Shown piece after piece: positions 52,906-64,000 of a DNA stretch of 64,000 nucleotides; the first letter of the stretch is position 1; the number at the start of each line of letters is the position of its first letter. Below the pieces are notes generated by a model that was not told the origin of the DNA, did not search any database, and saw nothing but the letters and a program-made list of their open reading frames with translations. The DNA comes from Ichthyophis bannanicus (lineage: Eukaryota; Chordata; Amphibia; Gymnophiona; Ichthyophiidae): assembly GCA_033557465.1 (NCBI GenBank), contig CM066033.1, positions 706,647,637 through 706,711,636 of the forward strand, read 5' to 3'. Position numbers and translations under genes: made by a program.

Positions 52906-55900
52906 CAGCCAGAACCATCAGAGGGAGCTTTCAGTAATTCTCTATCTCCAGCAGATGGTGGATGCATGTTTTCAGCTCTGTGAGAATCTGAAAAGAATTA
53001 AGAAAAATTGAGAAGACAGACTGATTTCGCTAGTGAGCAGCCATCCTTGTTGGTGAATTTCTCACTAGAGTGCAATGCGGGAGACTCCACTAGGATCACC
53101 CTTAAAACCGGTACTATTTTCGGATAACATAGGAGGAGGGAAACTGGTTCAGCTCCCTTTCCTTATCTTGCTAAGGTCATGTTGAGCAGCCTGAAGATTG
53201 GAAAAGGAATTTGCAAAGATCCTTTAACCTTCACACAATCTCAGTATCCTCTCCCACTCCTCCTCCTTCCCCCTGAAGATAGAAGAGGACTCCTCAAAGG
53301 TAAGAGATTGCATGTTTGGCAAAAGGGGAGTAGCAATGAGCCCAGCATGATATTTATTTGTCTATTTTCTTATGGGGGGGAGGGGGGGTTCCTGACATCG
53401 TCCATTGGAATTGGCGCCGGTGTTTTCCAGCCTTAACTGACTGTGTGCATTGTTTACACTTCCCACACTGTTCTGCGCTTTCGCAGTGTGTCGGTGGCAT
53501 GCATTTGTGTGCATGCTGTTCCAGTGTATGTGTCTTGTCCTGCAGTGCCCGCATGGTATCTGCTAGCGTGCATCGCCCTGCCACCCAGATTAAATGCGCA
53601 ATGCAACACATTATCTAAGCCTTCAGCCTGTGTTGCCTAATTGCTTGGAAGTGGAGAATGCTTATGCTACCTTCAAGAAGTGCTGCCTAGTCTGCAGGAG
53701 GCAGAGAGCCTCCAGGTTCGATTCTGGTAATTGCTCTGCTTGCATGGATACTTTGGGCACACTCTCGGGAGGTTCGTCTCTCCCTGTGCTGTTGGAAAAT
53801 GAAGTGCCCCAATCTGATCTTTGGTAATGTCATTGACAGCAGCGTGGCCTTGCAGAAGAATGATAGTCAACCTTGACAGTTTTAGTGCACTCTCCTCTGG
53901 ATGCTCCCCTTTGCAAAAGGGATCATCTCCGGCTGCCCCCCCCTCCTCCCCCAATTGATGGGGTTCATCTGGCCAGTGGGGAGCATCTGGATCCTGGGAT
54001 GTACTCCCCAGAGTTCTTTCTTCTGTAGCAAGCTTGGGCTTCTGACATGGCAACATGGACCCTAGAGCTTCCGAGTCCTCTCAAATTATTCAGCCTTCTC
54101 AGAGGAGGGGCTGCGAACGAGTCTGTGTCTGGCTCGATATCCACCTTCTAAGCGCTCTCTACGGCAGTTGGAGTTGAGCATTTTGGATCGGCTGGCCTTG
54201 GTTGAGACTTGGAGTTGTCCTGATGTTGCAGGCACACATACTGCTCTGGTGAATGAATGGTCATCTCACACTGCAGTGCACGAAAAATCCAGAGTTATTT
54301 CACCTGTTCTTGAAGGTCAAGTTGGCAGCACTAACTGCTCAGGTGTTTTCCACATTGGGTTTGTCTGACTCTCTCGTGACTGAACAAGAACCATGGGTTT
54401 ATCCTCTCTGAAGGGGGTTTGGAAGTGCAAAGTGGCTTTTCCTCTGGAGATCATCAAGAGCATGGTATGCCCAGGGCCGGCGCTATCATTACGCAAACTT
54501 GGCAGTCATCTAAGAGTGCTGGGATCCAGGGGCACCCACTGTCATCACTGTCGCCCTTCTCTGGAAGAGACAGCGGCAGCAATAGTCACAATCAGCCCTG
54601 TGGAGCTTCCTCCGGTGCAGAAGGGACATTTGCTTCCGCCTCTCTCCAACTCTCAGTGCCAACTTCCTGCATCAGGCATCAGAGAGTGGCGGAAGCAAAC
54701 AGCCCTGATGCATAGAGGTTGAAGGTAAGCTCCACGTGGCTGTTTGTGGCTACTGCTGCTGCTGTCTATCCCAGCAGCAGCGGTGGCAATGGGGAGGGGA
54801 GGCGCAAGGGATTAAGTTTGCCTAGGGCACCTTATCTCCATGCACTGGCCCTGGGTACGCTTGGAGTGGGAGCCCTGCCAGATTCCCCAGTGAAGGGGAG
54901 AGTCAGCAGGAGGCCTTTGCCCAGCCACAGGAGGAGTGCACTGAGTGGTTTAACTTGCCACGAATGGAAACAAGCAAGAGAAAGAGGGCCTGGGAGGCAT
55001 GTGGGTACATATTCCAGTGTTATTCAGACTCCAACTGTTATTGCCCCTGCAAGTTCTCCTTCTACCCTTTGGGTTCTGGTCTCCAATTCAGTCCTTTCAT
55101 GGATCGCAAGGGCCCTGGGGTCCTAATATCTCCTGAGGAGCCTCCTCCCAGCTAGCATGATTACAGCCAGAGGATCCATTCTGAGAGTGGGCCCTGGTCA
55201 CAGAGGATTGCTGAGCACTAGTCGCCATTCTACATGGCTGTATTTTGGAATGCAAGAGCCAACAGAACAGTAGTTCAATGTACTCTGGACAGACTCCTCC
55301 ATTTATGGATGGTAGTTCTAGTTTCCGCCGGCTGACCAGGGCCAGGGTAGATGTTCCATTTCTTTGTGCTGCCTAGAAAGAAGGCTCTTTTGGCAGGTCC
55401 ACAACCTTAAGGGAATCAACGCTCACCTGCACATCTCTCCACTGCTATGGGAATCTCTTTAATCGAGGTTTCAGGTGGTAAGTTAAGGAGATTTCCTTGC
55501 ACCTCTGGCTTAGTTCCATGTTCCTATTTGGGAGAATCAACGGCACGGTCTTTATCTGGCCATTCCTGGCTCATTTCAGTTTGCTGCTGCTCCACCACCT
55601 CAAGGGCATTCTCGAAAGTGATAATGGTTGCAGCCTCCAAGTTTAAGCACCAGGGGATCTGGGCACACCCTGATGTGGAAGACCCTATGTGGGTTAAGTC
55701 ACAGTCCGAATTGACTTGCGGTTTGGCCCGAGTGCTGCAATTTCTAGGGAATCTTGGTTGGGTGCTTCATCAAGGAAGAGCCACGTGTGATCTTCCCATT
55801 CTCTGGAATGCTTGGGAGTGTCTTCAAAGCTAGGTTAGGAACAGTCTTCCTGCCTAAAGAAAGGCTAATTAAGTTGCTGATGTGTTGGCAGCCTTTCAGT

Positions 55901-56393
55901 CTCAGCAGTCTCCCAGAGTTAGCTTCTCTTCAGCTTCTTGGTTTGATGACAGTGGCAATAGACCTAAGGCCTTCTCAGTGTTTTTCCAACTCTATTCGAG
56001 GTCCAATGCTAGAGCTGACAGCTTATTAAGTCTCTATAGAGAGACAGACTACGAAGATGTAGACTCCTTAGTTCAATCCTGGCCGATGTGTAACCTGATG
56101 GACGTGTTTTCTTCAAGATCACAGGTGCATCATGTCCTTAGATATAGAGCTGCATCTGGGCTGGGTGTTCCTGGTGGCAATGGATAGACCACAGAGACCA
56201 TTTGGTTTGGGCACTGGATGAGGCTTCTGCAGGGTCATCCCTTGTGACTAGCCCCAGTTTGGGGGCCATTACATCAAGGACCAGTTTTTCTGATGACCCA
56301 GCTCAATTCTCATTTATGGCTTGGCTGTTGAGAGCTGTCTCTTAGTCCAGTCCGTTGGCTTGCATTCTGATTTTTCCATTTTTTCTAGGGGAG
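52906..56393 (+). mobile_element. Old plus-strand DIRS-like relic H
   Basis: Heavily decayed. Near 53660 a gag-like start reads FKKCCLVCRRQRASRF with C-x2-C pairs, like copy G. RT pieces at 55330-55860 include FHFFVLPRKK, a RAFSKVIMVAA helix, HQGIWAHPDVEDP where the YLDDW box should be, and RVLQFLGNLGWV. RNase H end blocks at 55990-56170 read NARADSLLSL and WPMCNLMDVF, followed by the LVAP-type region. No intact frame remains. About 52990-53640 shows nothing beyond this element's probable leader. Copy F and two hAT-like elements are inserted in it. Confidence 0.6.
54472..54853. mobile_element. hAT-like non-autonomous DNA transposon (382 bp)
   Basis: The ends are inverted: cagggccggc at the left, ggccctg at the right. 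Flanking 8-bp sequences ggtatgcc and ggtacgct match at six positions, as expected for an aged hAT target duplication. The interior has the tgcctagggc block often seen near such ends. No transposase is encoded. Confidence 0.65.
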
Positions 56394-56759
56394 CAGGGGC
56401 GGCTCTATAATGAGGCCGAGTGAGGCGGTAGCCTCAGGTGGCAACATTATGGGGGCAGCAAAATTGCCCCCAAAAAGACCACCTCACTCGGCCTTCAAAA
56501 TAAAAATAATTTAAAAACCTACGGCTTAAGAAGCAGCTGCCGCTGCTGCTCCAGCAGCAGCAACGGCAGAATGAGGAGCCCCGCGGCCGCCCACCTCCCC
56601 GGAGAACCGTGCCAGTTTCCTCTCCACACCGGTTCAGCTTTTGCAGAACCGCGGTGAAGGCAGAGAGTGTTTCCCTTAACCACAGCTCTGTTAAAGCTGA
56701 GCCCGCAGCGCTGATGGGAAACTGAAAAATAATTTAAAAAAAAAAAACTTTTCCTATTT

Positions 56760-56900
56760 CCCTGGGTTGAGGGGGGAGCTAGGACAAGAACTGTGCTGAT
56801 GGGGGGGCTAGGACAAACTGGGCTGATGGGGGCGGTAGAACTGGAAATGGGCTGATGGGGGGGGAGGTTAGGACTGGAAATGAACTGATGGGGGGGGTTA
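56760..56900 (+). repeat. Minisatellite, left part
   Basis: Three to four G-rich units of the type ctaggactggaaatgggctgatg followed by 5-8 G. The array is cut by an L2 and resumes at 60055. Confidence 0.8.
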
Positions 56901-59900
56901 TTTATTTATTTTTATTTGAACTCATTTTTATACCACTCCTTGCAGTGATCAGCAGCGGTTTACATTTTAACATTTAATTCTGCAAAGTTAGCAGTTACAT
57001 ATAACAGTAATAGGGAACTTTGAACATGGCAAGGGTAACATTAAGTTCAGTAACTCAAACTATTTACATATAGAAGAACACATGTTAAAATTAACTATAT
57101 ACAGAGTTTGTGATGAAGTACAATAAGAAATGTTACATGCATGTAGGATTTACAGTTTAATTAGCTCATTGTGGATTTGGAGTTTTCATATGATAATGGA
57201 GGCGTTAAGCTCCATCCTAAATTTGTTTTGTGTACAAATTTGCTTTATGTTATTTCTGCCTGATTGTAGTATTCTTGAAATAAGTGTGTTTTAAGGTTTT
57301 TTTGGAATGATTTGAGATCTTAGTTAGCTCTTAAGGTGTCGGGGAGTTTGTTCCATTGTGTGGGAGCTAGGTATGTGAATGCTCTATTGCTAGTATTTAT
57401 TTTTACCTTGCAAATAGAGAGTGGAATTTGTAGTGTGTTTAGATTGTGTGTACGCCTTTTTCGGTTAGGGGGTTGTGTTTTAATGAGTGTGGCAAGGTAG
57501 GATGGGGCGATATTGTATATTAATTTGAATGTTGTAATTATTATTTTGTATCTTATGTGTGCATGTATAGGTAGCCAGTGAAGTTCTCTTAGAATAGGTG
57601 TGATGTGATCAGAGAATGGTACATTCATCAAAATTCGAGCTGTGACATTCTGGGCCATCTGGAGTATGTTTGTTGTTTTTTTAGGAAGTCCTTGTAGGAT
57701 GCCATTACAGTAGTCCAGATGTGGTGTTATGAGTGTTTGTATTATTGATCTAAAATCCGATTGTTCGATGATATTGCGTAAGGGCTGTAATATTCTTATT
57801 TTGTAGAAGATAGTTCTGTTTAATAGTCTTAGGTGAGTTTCCATGCTAAGGGTCTTATCAAGGATCACACCTAAGTATTTTAGTTCTTGTTTAATGTTGT
57901 AAGGTATATTATTTAGTATGATTGTGGGGGGGGGTGTTCAAATTCCTGGTTTTTTAGAGATAAACATTACTTCCGTTTTTTATGATTGATACTCATGTTG
58001 TTTTGTTGGAGCCATAGCTGCGCTTCTTTAAGGCAAGCTTCTATGTGGCTGTAATCTGGGTTACATATATCCAATTGTGTATAAAGCATTATGTCATCCA
58101 CATATAGATGATAGTCAATTTTGTGTTTTTGGAATATTGTGCAGATGGGTCTTAGGTATAGGTTGAATAGTATGGCAGATAGTGCAGAGCCCTGTGGAAT
58201 ACCTTGTGTCTGTGGGAAGGCATTAGATAGGTTTTGGTCAAAGTATACTTGTTGTATCCTATTAGATATATAGGAAGTGAATCATTTTAAGGGAGTTCCC
58301 ATTATTCCTATTGATTCCAGTCTTGTTATGAGGGTCTTATGATTCACCAAGTCAAAGGCCGCTGTTATGTCTATGAATATTAGGACAAACATTTTCTTGC
58401 AGTTTTCAATACCTCTATATAGTTTATCAAATAGTACAACTAGAAGTGTTTCTACTCCATGTGAATGTCGAAAACCATATTGATGAACATCAAGTGCATT
58501 TGTGCTATCTATATGATCTTGCAATTGGTATTGGACTGTTTTTTCGATGATTTTGGCTATGAACAGTATACTTGATATGGGTCTGTATGCAGATGGGTCC
58601 GCTTTTGTTTAGTGATTTGTTTTTTAGTATAGATCGTATGAGAGATCTTTTTAGTTCTGCTGGCATAGTTCCTTGTAGTAGGGATTGGTTTACTATGTTT
58701 AGTATTATGGGTGCAATTTCAGTTTTTGTAGTCTTGATCCAGGCTACCGGGCAAGGATCTAGAGGGGATGTGGTGGTGTTTATGTTTGCAATTGTGTTTA
58801 GTAGTTGTCTACTATCTATTATATGAAAGTTTTCCCATAATACTGTGGAGTTAGTATTCTGTGCTGCCTTTTGAGATGCATTGTTTTCAATTTTAGGGGA
58901 GATTATTTCTTCATTAGAGTTTCATTTTTTAGAGTAGTGATCTGCAAGTGCTTGTACATTTATTGGATATTTTGTATTGACGTCTTTTGGGGGTTTAGTG
59001 AGGGACTTTACAAGCTCAAATAATTCTCTTGGTCTATTTAAAGCATTGTTTAGCTGTTTGGTGTGGTAATTCTTTTTTGCCATGTTTATTATTTCTTTGT
59101 AGGATTTAAGTAATATCAGATATTGTTCTTTGATCTCTGTTGATTTCCTAGTTCTCCATTTTTTTCCATTCTTCTGAGATCTTTCTTTGCTTTGGCTAAG
59201 TCTGATGTGAACCAGGGTTCGGTTTTTTTACTTATTTTGTTGTTTTCTTTAGGGGCAGTTTTGGGTGGTTGTTTTGAAACTGTTTCTATTCCATTGTTCC
59301 ATTGTTTTATTAAGTCATCCAGATTTGAAGTTTCCGTACTTACATGAGAAAAGATCGATTTTATTAGTATGTCTTTGTCTAGATTTTTAAACAAGCTTTT
59401 TTGTGTGTTGATATTAGCTTCTATAGTGGGTGATTATATTGGCATGTCAAATGTGAATTGTATAAGGTGGTGGTCTGACCATGGCACCTGTGTTATTTTT
59501 GGTGTTGTACTTGTTACTATATTGTTTGAGTGTTTTTTGGGAAGGAATACCATGTCCAGGACATTTCCCTTGTCATGTGTGGGTGTTTGGATTATTTGCT
59601 GGTATCCCATTTGATCCATGGCTTCAATGAATGTATTAGTGTGTGTGGTGTTAAGTGATGCAAGGTTTATGTCCCCTATCATCTGATATTTTTTTTTATT
59701 GAGGTTTCACATATTATAAAACGACCCACTCTAGAAAGACCCTTACATTTGTTATGTGATTTTTACCTAACCTTGTTCCGTGTAAATATCTCATGTATAT
59801 AGTTAACCCCTGTTATCCAAGTTTGCACTCCTGTTCGATGTAAAACCAGACAGCTTGTTGTTATGGTCATTGTGTTATGATGTAAACCGCGCTGATACCG

Positions 59901-60054
59901 AATAGCGCGGTATATAAGAAATTGTAATAAATAAAATAATAAATAAATAAATATTGTTTCGAGAGCTGATGCTAGGGCTTCATGTTTTACAGAAGGTGGT
60001 CTGTAAATGAGGGAAATAGCAAAAGTTTTGTTCTCCACCTTGAGGATGTCTTGA
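56901..60054 (-). mobile_element. L2-like LINE inserted in the minisatellite
   Basis: It reads on the minus strand. The 3' tail (aaataaataaataa) is at 56901 and the 5' truncation at 60054, flanked by the 6-bp repeat gggtta. Endonuclease pieces: SLIYRPPS (59950-60038), MIGDINLASLN and SDHHLIQF (59434-59682). RT: QYGFRHSHGVETLLVVLFD and DITAAFDLVNHKTL (58282-58524), then a C-terminal block (57320-57868) with LITPHLDYCNGI and LHWLPIHAHIRYKI. Many stops between blocks show decay. Confidence 0.82.
59691..59950 (+). mobile_element. L2-like 3'-end insert inside the L2 endonuclease
   Basis: It ends gaatagcgcggtatataag then aataaataaaataataaat. The same tail is found on the CORE-SINE at 2691-2980. 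The 5-bp repeat atatt at 59686-59690 and 59951-59955 is a likely target duplication. It splits the endonuclease frame. Confidence 0.7.
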
Positions 60055-60840
60055 GGGTTAGTACTGGAAATGGACTGATGAGGGTTTAGAACTGGAAATG
60101 GGCTGATCGGAAGGGCGGCTAGGACTGGTAATGGGCTGATGGGGGTTTAGAACTGGAAATGGGCTGATCAGGAGGGGGGCTAGGACTGGTAATGAGTTAT
60201 CGGGGGGGGTTAGAACTGAAAATGGGCTGATGGGGGTTAGGACTGGAAATGGACTGATCAGGAGGGGGATAGGACTGGTAATGGGCTATCGGGGTGGTTA
60301 GGACTGGTAACAGGCTATCGGGGGGGGCTAGGACTGGTAATGGGCTGATCAGGAGGGGGGCTAGGACTGGTAATGAGCTATCGGGGGGTTAGAACTGGAA
60401 ATGGGCTGATGGGGGGTTAGGTCTGGAAATGGGCTGATCAGGAGGGGGGCTAGGACTGGTAATGGGCTATCGGGGGAGGGCTAGGACTGGTAATGGGCTA
60501 TCGGGGAGGGCTAGGACTGGAAATGGGCTGATGGGAGGTTAGAACTGAAAATGGGTTGATGTGGGGGGTTAGGACTGGTAATGGGCTGATGGGGGGACTA
60601 GGACAGGAAATGGGCTGATTGGGGGGCTAAGACTGAAAATGGACTTATTGGAGGGTTACGACTGGTAATGGGCAGATGGGGGGCTAGGACTGGTAATGGG
60701 CTGATTGGGGGGGCTAGGACTAGAGTGGGCTGATAAGAGGGATAGGACTGGAAATGGGCTAATGGGGGAGGGGAGGGGAGTGCTGCTGGCCCTGGAAGAA
60801 AACTAGGGGCTAGGGCTACAAATGGGCTGATGCGGGAGGA
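60055..60840 (+). repeat. Minisatellite, main part
   Basis: More than 20 units of roughly 30-37 bp with the core ctaggactggtaatgggctgat followed by 4-8 G. Alternate units carry tgatcaggagggggg or tatcggggggg. Unit order and length vary. The plus strand is very G-rich. Confidence 0.88.
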
Positions 60841-61215
60841 TGCTAGAATAGGACTGGAAGGGAGCGGATAATGAGAGGGTCTGCCAGGGGAAGGAGGGGG
60901 CAGGAAGGGAGTTGACACGGGGGAAGGAGGGGGCTGGAAAGGAGCTGACACCTGGGATGTACGGGGGGACTGGAAGGGAGTTGACACTTGAGGATGGGAG
61001 TGGTAGGTGGCTGGGTAATGGGGAGGAGGCTGGAAGGGAGCTGACATGCGAATGGCACTGGAAGGGAGATGGACAGAGGGTAGGGCGGCTGGAAGGGAGC
61101 TGACTGGGGGGTGGCACTGAGAGTGGACCTGAGCTGATACCTGGGATGGTATTTGGACTAGAAGGGGCTGGAGAGTGGGGAAGGAGGGGGACTGGAAGGG
61201 AATGGACACCAGTGG
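60841..61215 (+). repeat. Second minisatellite type
   Basis: The unit changes to ggctggaagggagctgacac with G-rich spacers, about 10 copies. Long minus-strand Pro/Ser-rich frames here are products of the repeat, not genes. Confidence 0.8.
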
Positions 61216-61283
61216 CAGTCATGGGAATGCATGGCGGTTGAAATTGGAAGGTACTGGGAGGGGAGGACTGGAAAGGGGGCTCC

Positions 61284-61375
61284 GTCCAGCGCTGCCTGCT
61301 CTTTCCCTGCTGCTGGCACTGCCGTGAAAAAAACAGAGGGCGGCAGCAGCACAGAAAGAGCAGGCAGCGCTGGAC
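61284..61375. repeat. Long perfect hairpin in the hAT-like element
   Basis: 21-base arms, gtccagcgctgcctgctctt at 61284-61303 plus one more t, and its inverse at 61355-61375, around a 50-base loop. The loop contains a weaker inner pairing of gctgctgg and cggcagcagc. Confidence 0.85.
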
Positions 61376-61597
61376 GAGATATGGGGGGAGAGGGAGGCGT
61401 GCACCTGAGCTGCAAGTCGATACGGCCCTGTGTGCAAACATCTTGCATTTCCTCCATATAATCTAATCAGCTTTTTGGTTTGGTTCAGTCTCTGATTGGA
61501 TTTCTGAAAAAGCCCCACCTCCTCTAAGGTGGGGGGGGGAGCCATCTCATTCTTTGCCTCAGGCAGCAGATTGCCTTGAGCCGCCCCTGTAGAGGAG

Positions 61598-62315
61598 ACA
61601 TTGATGTTGGAGCCTTTGAAGCAGTCTATGCTTGAAATTCTGACTCTCAAGACTATCTTGAGTTTGGCACAATCCAAGGAATAGCCAGAATAGCCATCTT
61701 TTGATCATCATCAATGACCTACTGGCCTGATGTTATTTGGGTCCAGGTCTGATAAAACTGTCAGGAGCAACTTCCCACAGGGATGACCCCTAAGCCAATG
61801 AGAGCAGAGGTACCACATCCCTCGACTTCCTAGACCTAAAAAGGGCAGACTTCTCCCGATATCTAGCAGACTAGTTGAAACCTAACTTCCCCAGACAAAG
61901 CCTGGAATCTTTACGGCAGAGGTGACCTGTGTACAACAGTAGAAATGCCCCAAAACTCCTTGACCAAATTTCCTCATTCAACCAACAGTTGTGTACACCC
62001 CTACTTAACAGCATTACCACTGCCTCAACCTCATCTTTTTCTCCAACTCTTTTCCTTCTAACTTCTCCACCTCAGTTCTTCCCCTAACTGACCTTCATCT
62101 GATAACTTTCATGCTTAACCAACCCCTGCCACAGTCTTGTCCTTTTACCAACACATTTAGGAAACTTAAGGCTACTGATCTCTCTACTTTCTCCATTGCT
62201 ATTTCATTTCCCCTCTCTTCCACTATGTCATCTTAGTTGATGAGGCAGTCTGTTCCAATAACACTATATCTTCCTCTGCTTTTGATTTCTTGCTCTTCCC
62301 TTTCTACGCCCTGTG
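61598..62315 (+). other. Tail of relic H and an unassigned segment
   Basis: The first 80 bases contain LEILTLKTILSL, reminiscent of the recombinase helix before the first Arg, which would be the last trace of H. From about 61700 to 62315 there is no open frame of note. A plus-strand stretch near 62155-62300 (RKLKATDLSTFS and later blocks) loosely resembles the linker of an L2-type LINE. I cannot assign it firmly. Confidence 0.35.
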
Positions 62316-62785
62316 AGACATAAGATATGCCATATTGGGTCAGACTAAGGGTCCAAGCCCAGTACAGTGGCCATTCCAGGTCTCAAGTGCCTGTCAGGTT
62401 CACAAATTCCATGCTGCTTCTCCCAAGGATAAGCAAATGGATTTCCCCAGTCCTCTTTAATGGTTTATGGACTTTTCCTCCAGGAACTCGTCCAAACTTG
62501 TTTTGAACCTAGCTACACTAAGAGCTTTTATTACATCCTCCGAATAATGAATTCCAGAGTTTGATTACGTGTGGAGTGAAAAAATATATTCTCTGATTAG
62601 TCTTAAATGTGCCACATTGTAGCTTCATTGTGTGTCATCTAGTCTTTCTAATTTTTGAAGCAAACAACCAAACTATATTTACCCATTCCATTCATTATTT
62701 TATAGATCTCTATCATATCTCCCCCTCAGCCATCTCTTTTCCAAGTTCACGAGCCCTAACCTTTTAAGTCTTTCCTCATAGGGAT
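62316..62785 (-). mobile_element. CR1 LINE 3'-end fragment
   Basis: It runs from acataagatatgccatattgg (the 3' end) through the C-terminal coding part, matching the inverse of 49800-50221. It is interrupted at about 62785 by another repeat. Confidence 0.82.
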
Positions 62786-62905
62786 TACTACTACTAATCA
62801 TTTATATAGCACAACAAGGCATATGCAGTGCTATACATATAAATAGAAGACTGATCATCAGAGCTTACAATCTAATCAAGACAAAACATATAGCGAAACC
62901 GGGGA
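62786..62905 (-). mobile_element. LINE/SINE tail fragment
   Basis: On the minus strand: gtaagctctgatgatcag, a tagcactgcatatgccttg block and a gtagtagtaa end. A related plus-strand copy lies at 37600-37877. Confidence 0.6.
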
Positions 62906-62929
62906 CTAGAGTACGGTAAGATGAACAAG

Positions 62930-63990
62930 TAACCATTTGCTTATCCAAGGCCTCCCACAGGGATCCGCACTATCAGCACTATTATTTAACATTTACCTAC
63001 AACCAATCAGCAACATCTTTAAACGTCATGGCGTCTATTACCATATTTACGCCGATGATATAATGTTCTACCTCCCATTTAAAATCCCACACCCCCCACT
63101 ACAACAAATAACAGAATGTTTCAAAGAACTAACAATATGGCTCAAGGATCAGAACTTACACATTAATTTCTCAAAAACTGATGTACTATATATCACTAAA
63201 AACCAAACATACACACCCCAAGCACCATCACCCTTGATAACCATGAGATCAACATAAAAAAAAGAAATAAAATACCTAGGTGTGATACTTGATAATAAGC
63301 TTAACATGGATTCACACATAAAATATCTAACAAAAAACATACACTACAAACTTAAGACATTGAGACAACTAAGACCTTTAATTCACTTACAAGACTTCAT
63401 AACCATAATTCAAGCTATCATAACCCCACACTTTGATTTTGCAAATTTAATCCTTAATGGCATCACAAAGCAAAATATTAAAAAGATACAACTAACCCAG
63501 AACATAGCAGCAAGAATAATAATGAATATAAGCGCAATAGAACATATCACACCGATCCTGGCTGAACTCCATTGGCTACCTATTTACAGCAGAATAAAAT
63601 ACAAGATTCTTCTAACCACATTTAAGCTAATAAATAACTTAGCACCATCTGTACTCAATACACTCATAAATGTAGAAATTGATAAACGCTCACAAAGGAG
63701 TAGAAACACAAACACTATAGCAGTACCAAAAGATTACACAAAAGCTAGAAAACAAACCAACAAGAGAGCCTTCTCACATTCAGCACCTATCCTCTGGAAT
63801 AACCTTCCTGACAACATTCGTTTACTGTCAGACATAAAGGAATTTAGAAAAAAACTGAAAATCCATTTATTCTCATTACACTACAAAGGAGCAGAATCTA
63901 ACCAGACTACACAAAGAGACACAGGTTAACAACCATACTACAAATATCTATAACTACGTGCTTTGAAGTTTAGAATAATGTATACAACCA
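62930..63990 (+). mobile_element. L2-like LINE, RT C-terminal half
   Basis: Frame 62937-63257 begins at GLPQGSALSALLFNIYL, with YADDIMFYLP as the catalytic box. A stop and a short shift near 63258 follow. Frame 63282-63929 (215 codons) continues with YLGVILDNKLNMDSHIKYL, AIITPHFDFANLIL, ILAELHWLPIYSRIKYKIL, SHSAPILWNNLPDNIR and FRKKLKIHLFSLHY. It is 5'-truncated. It keeps the YADD box and is less decayed than the L2 at 56901-60054. Confidence 0.85.
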
Positions 63991-64000
63991 CAAGTAATAA

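Larger units (their letters stand above)
56394..61589. mobile_element. Large hAT-like non-autonomous DNA transposon with minisatellite core
   Basis: Ends caggggcggctc and gagccgcccctg are perfect 12-bp inverted repeats. Flanks taggggag (56386-56393) and tagaggag (61590-61597) are an 8-bp target duplication with one mismatch. Inside are G-rich minisatellites, an L2 insertion (56901-60054) and a long hairpin. No transposase frame is present, so it would have moved with a foreign enzyme. Confidence 0.75.

Noticed and set aside
53350..53830. A host exon with Cys-rich coding potential
   Set aside because: The CxxC pattern fits the start of a DIRS-type Gag and lies upstream of decayed DIRS RT on the same strand.
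60598..61441. Minus-strand frames of about 200 codons rich in Pro and Ser
   Set aside because: They are read from the G-rich minisatellites; the amino-acid repeats follow the DNA repeats and there is no domain or start context.
61700..62310. A novel gene
   Set aside because: There is no long frame on either strand; faint similarity to an L2-type LINE linker is the most I can see.

Overview
The window is a dense nest of transposable elements with no host gene that I can support. CR1, L2 and L1 LINEs, a CORE-SINE with an L2-type tail, many DIRS-like (tyrosine-recombinase) retrotransposons, a Ty3/gypsy LTR element and hAT-like DNA transposons point to a tetrapod with a large genome. An amphibian, perhaps a caecilian, is my best guess; this is inferred from repeat content only.

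Layout. 1-3224: the end of a plus-strand DIRS element, then L2 and CR1 fragments carrying two small insertions. 3225-37401: a Russian-doll stack of minus-strand DIRS copies. Copy A holds an LTR retrotransposon (3691-10308) and is followed by the B1/B2 chimera. B2 is split by copy C (17775-34460), and C is split by copies D (19684-25050) and E (25266-30832). 37402-38228: an L1 fragment. 38229-61700: an old plus-strand DIRS relic (H). H is invaded by copy F (38326-52905), which holds a CR1 LINE, which in turn holds DIRS copy G (42180-48184). H is also cut by a small hAT-like element (54472-54853) and a 5.2 kb one (56394-61589) that contains minisatellites and an L2. 61700-64000: LINE fragments.

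How the parts relate. The DIRS copies encode Gag, then RT/RNase H, then a tyrosine recombinase, on the minus strand. Each has inverted terminal repeats and an internal complementary region (ICR) that reproduces the joined element ends. Host copies on both sides allow insertion points to be read to the base: D, E and G inserted with no target duplication and no loss, as expected for tyrosine-recombinase integration. The LTR element is young (about 11 substitutions between 1.37 kb LTRs). It encodes Gag, protease, dUTPase, RT and RNase H but no integrase, and its pol frame runs into the 3' LTR.

Most coding regions carry frameshifts or stops. Boundaries given to the base come from comparing copies within the window; others are approximate.
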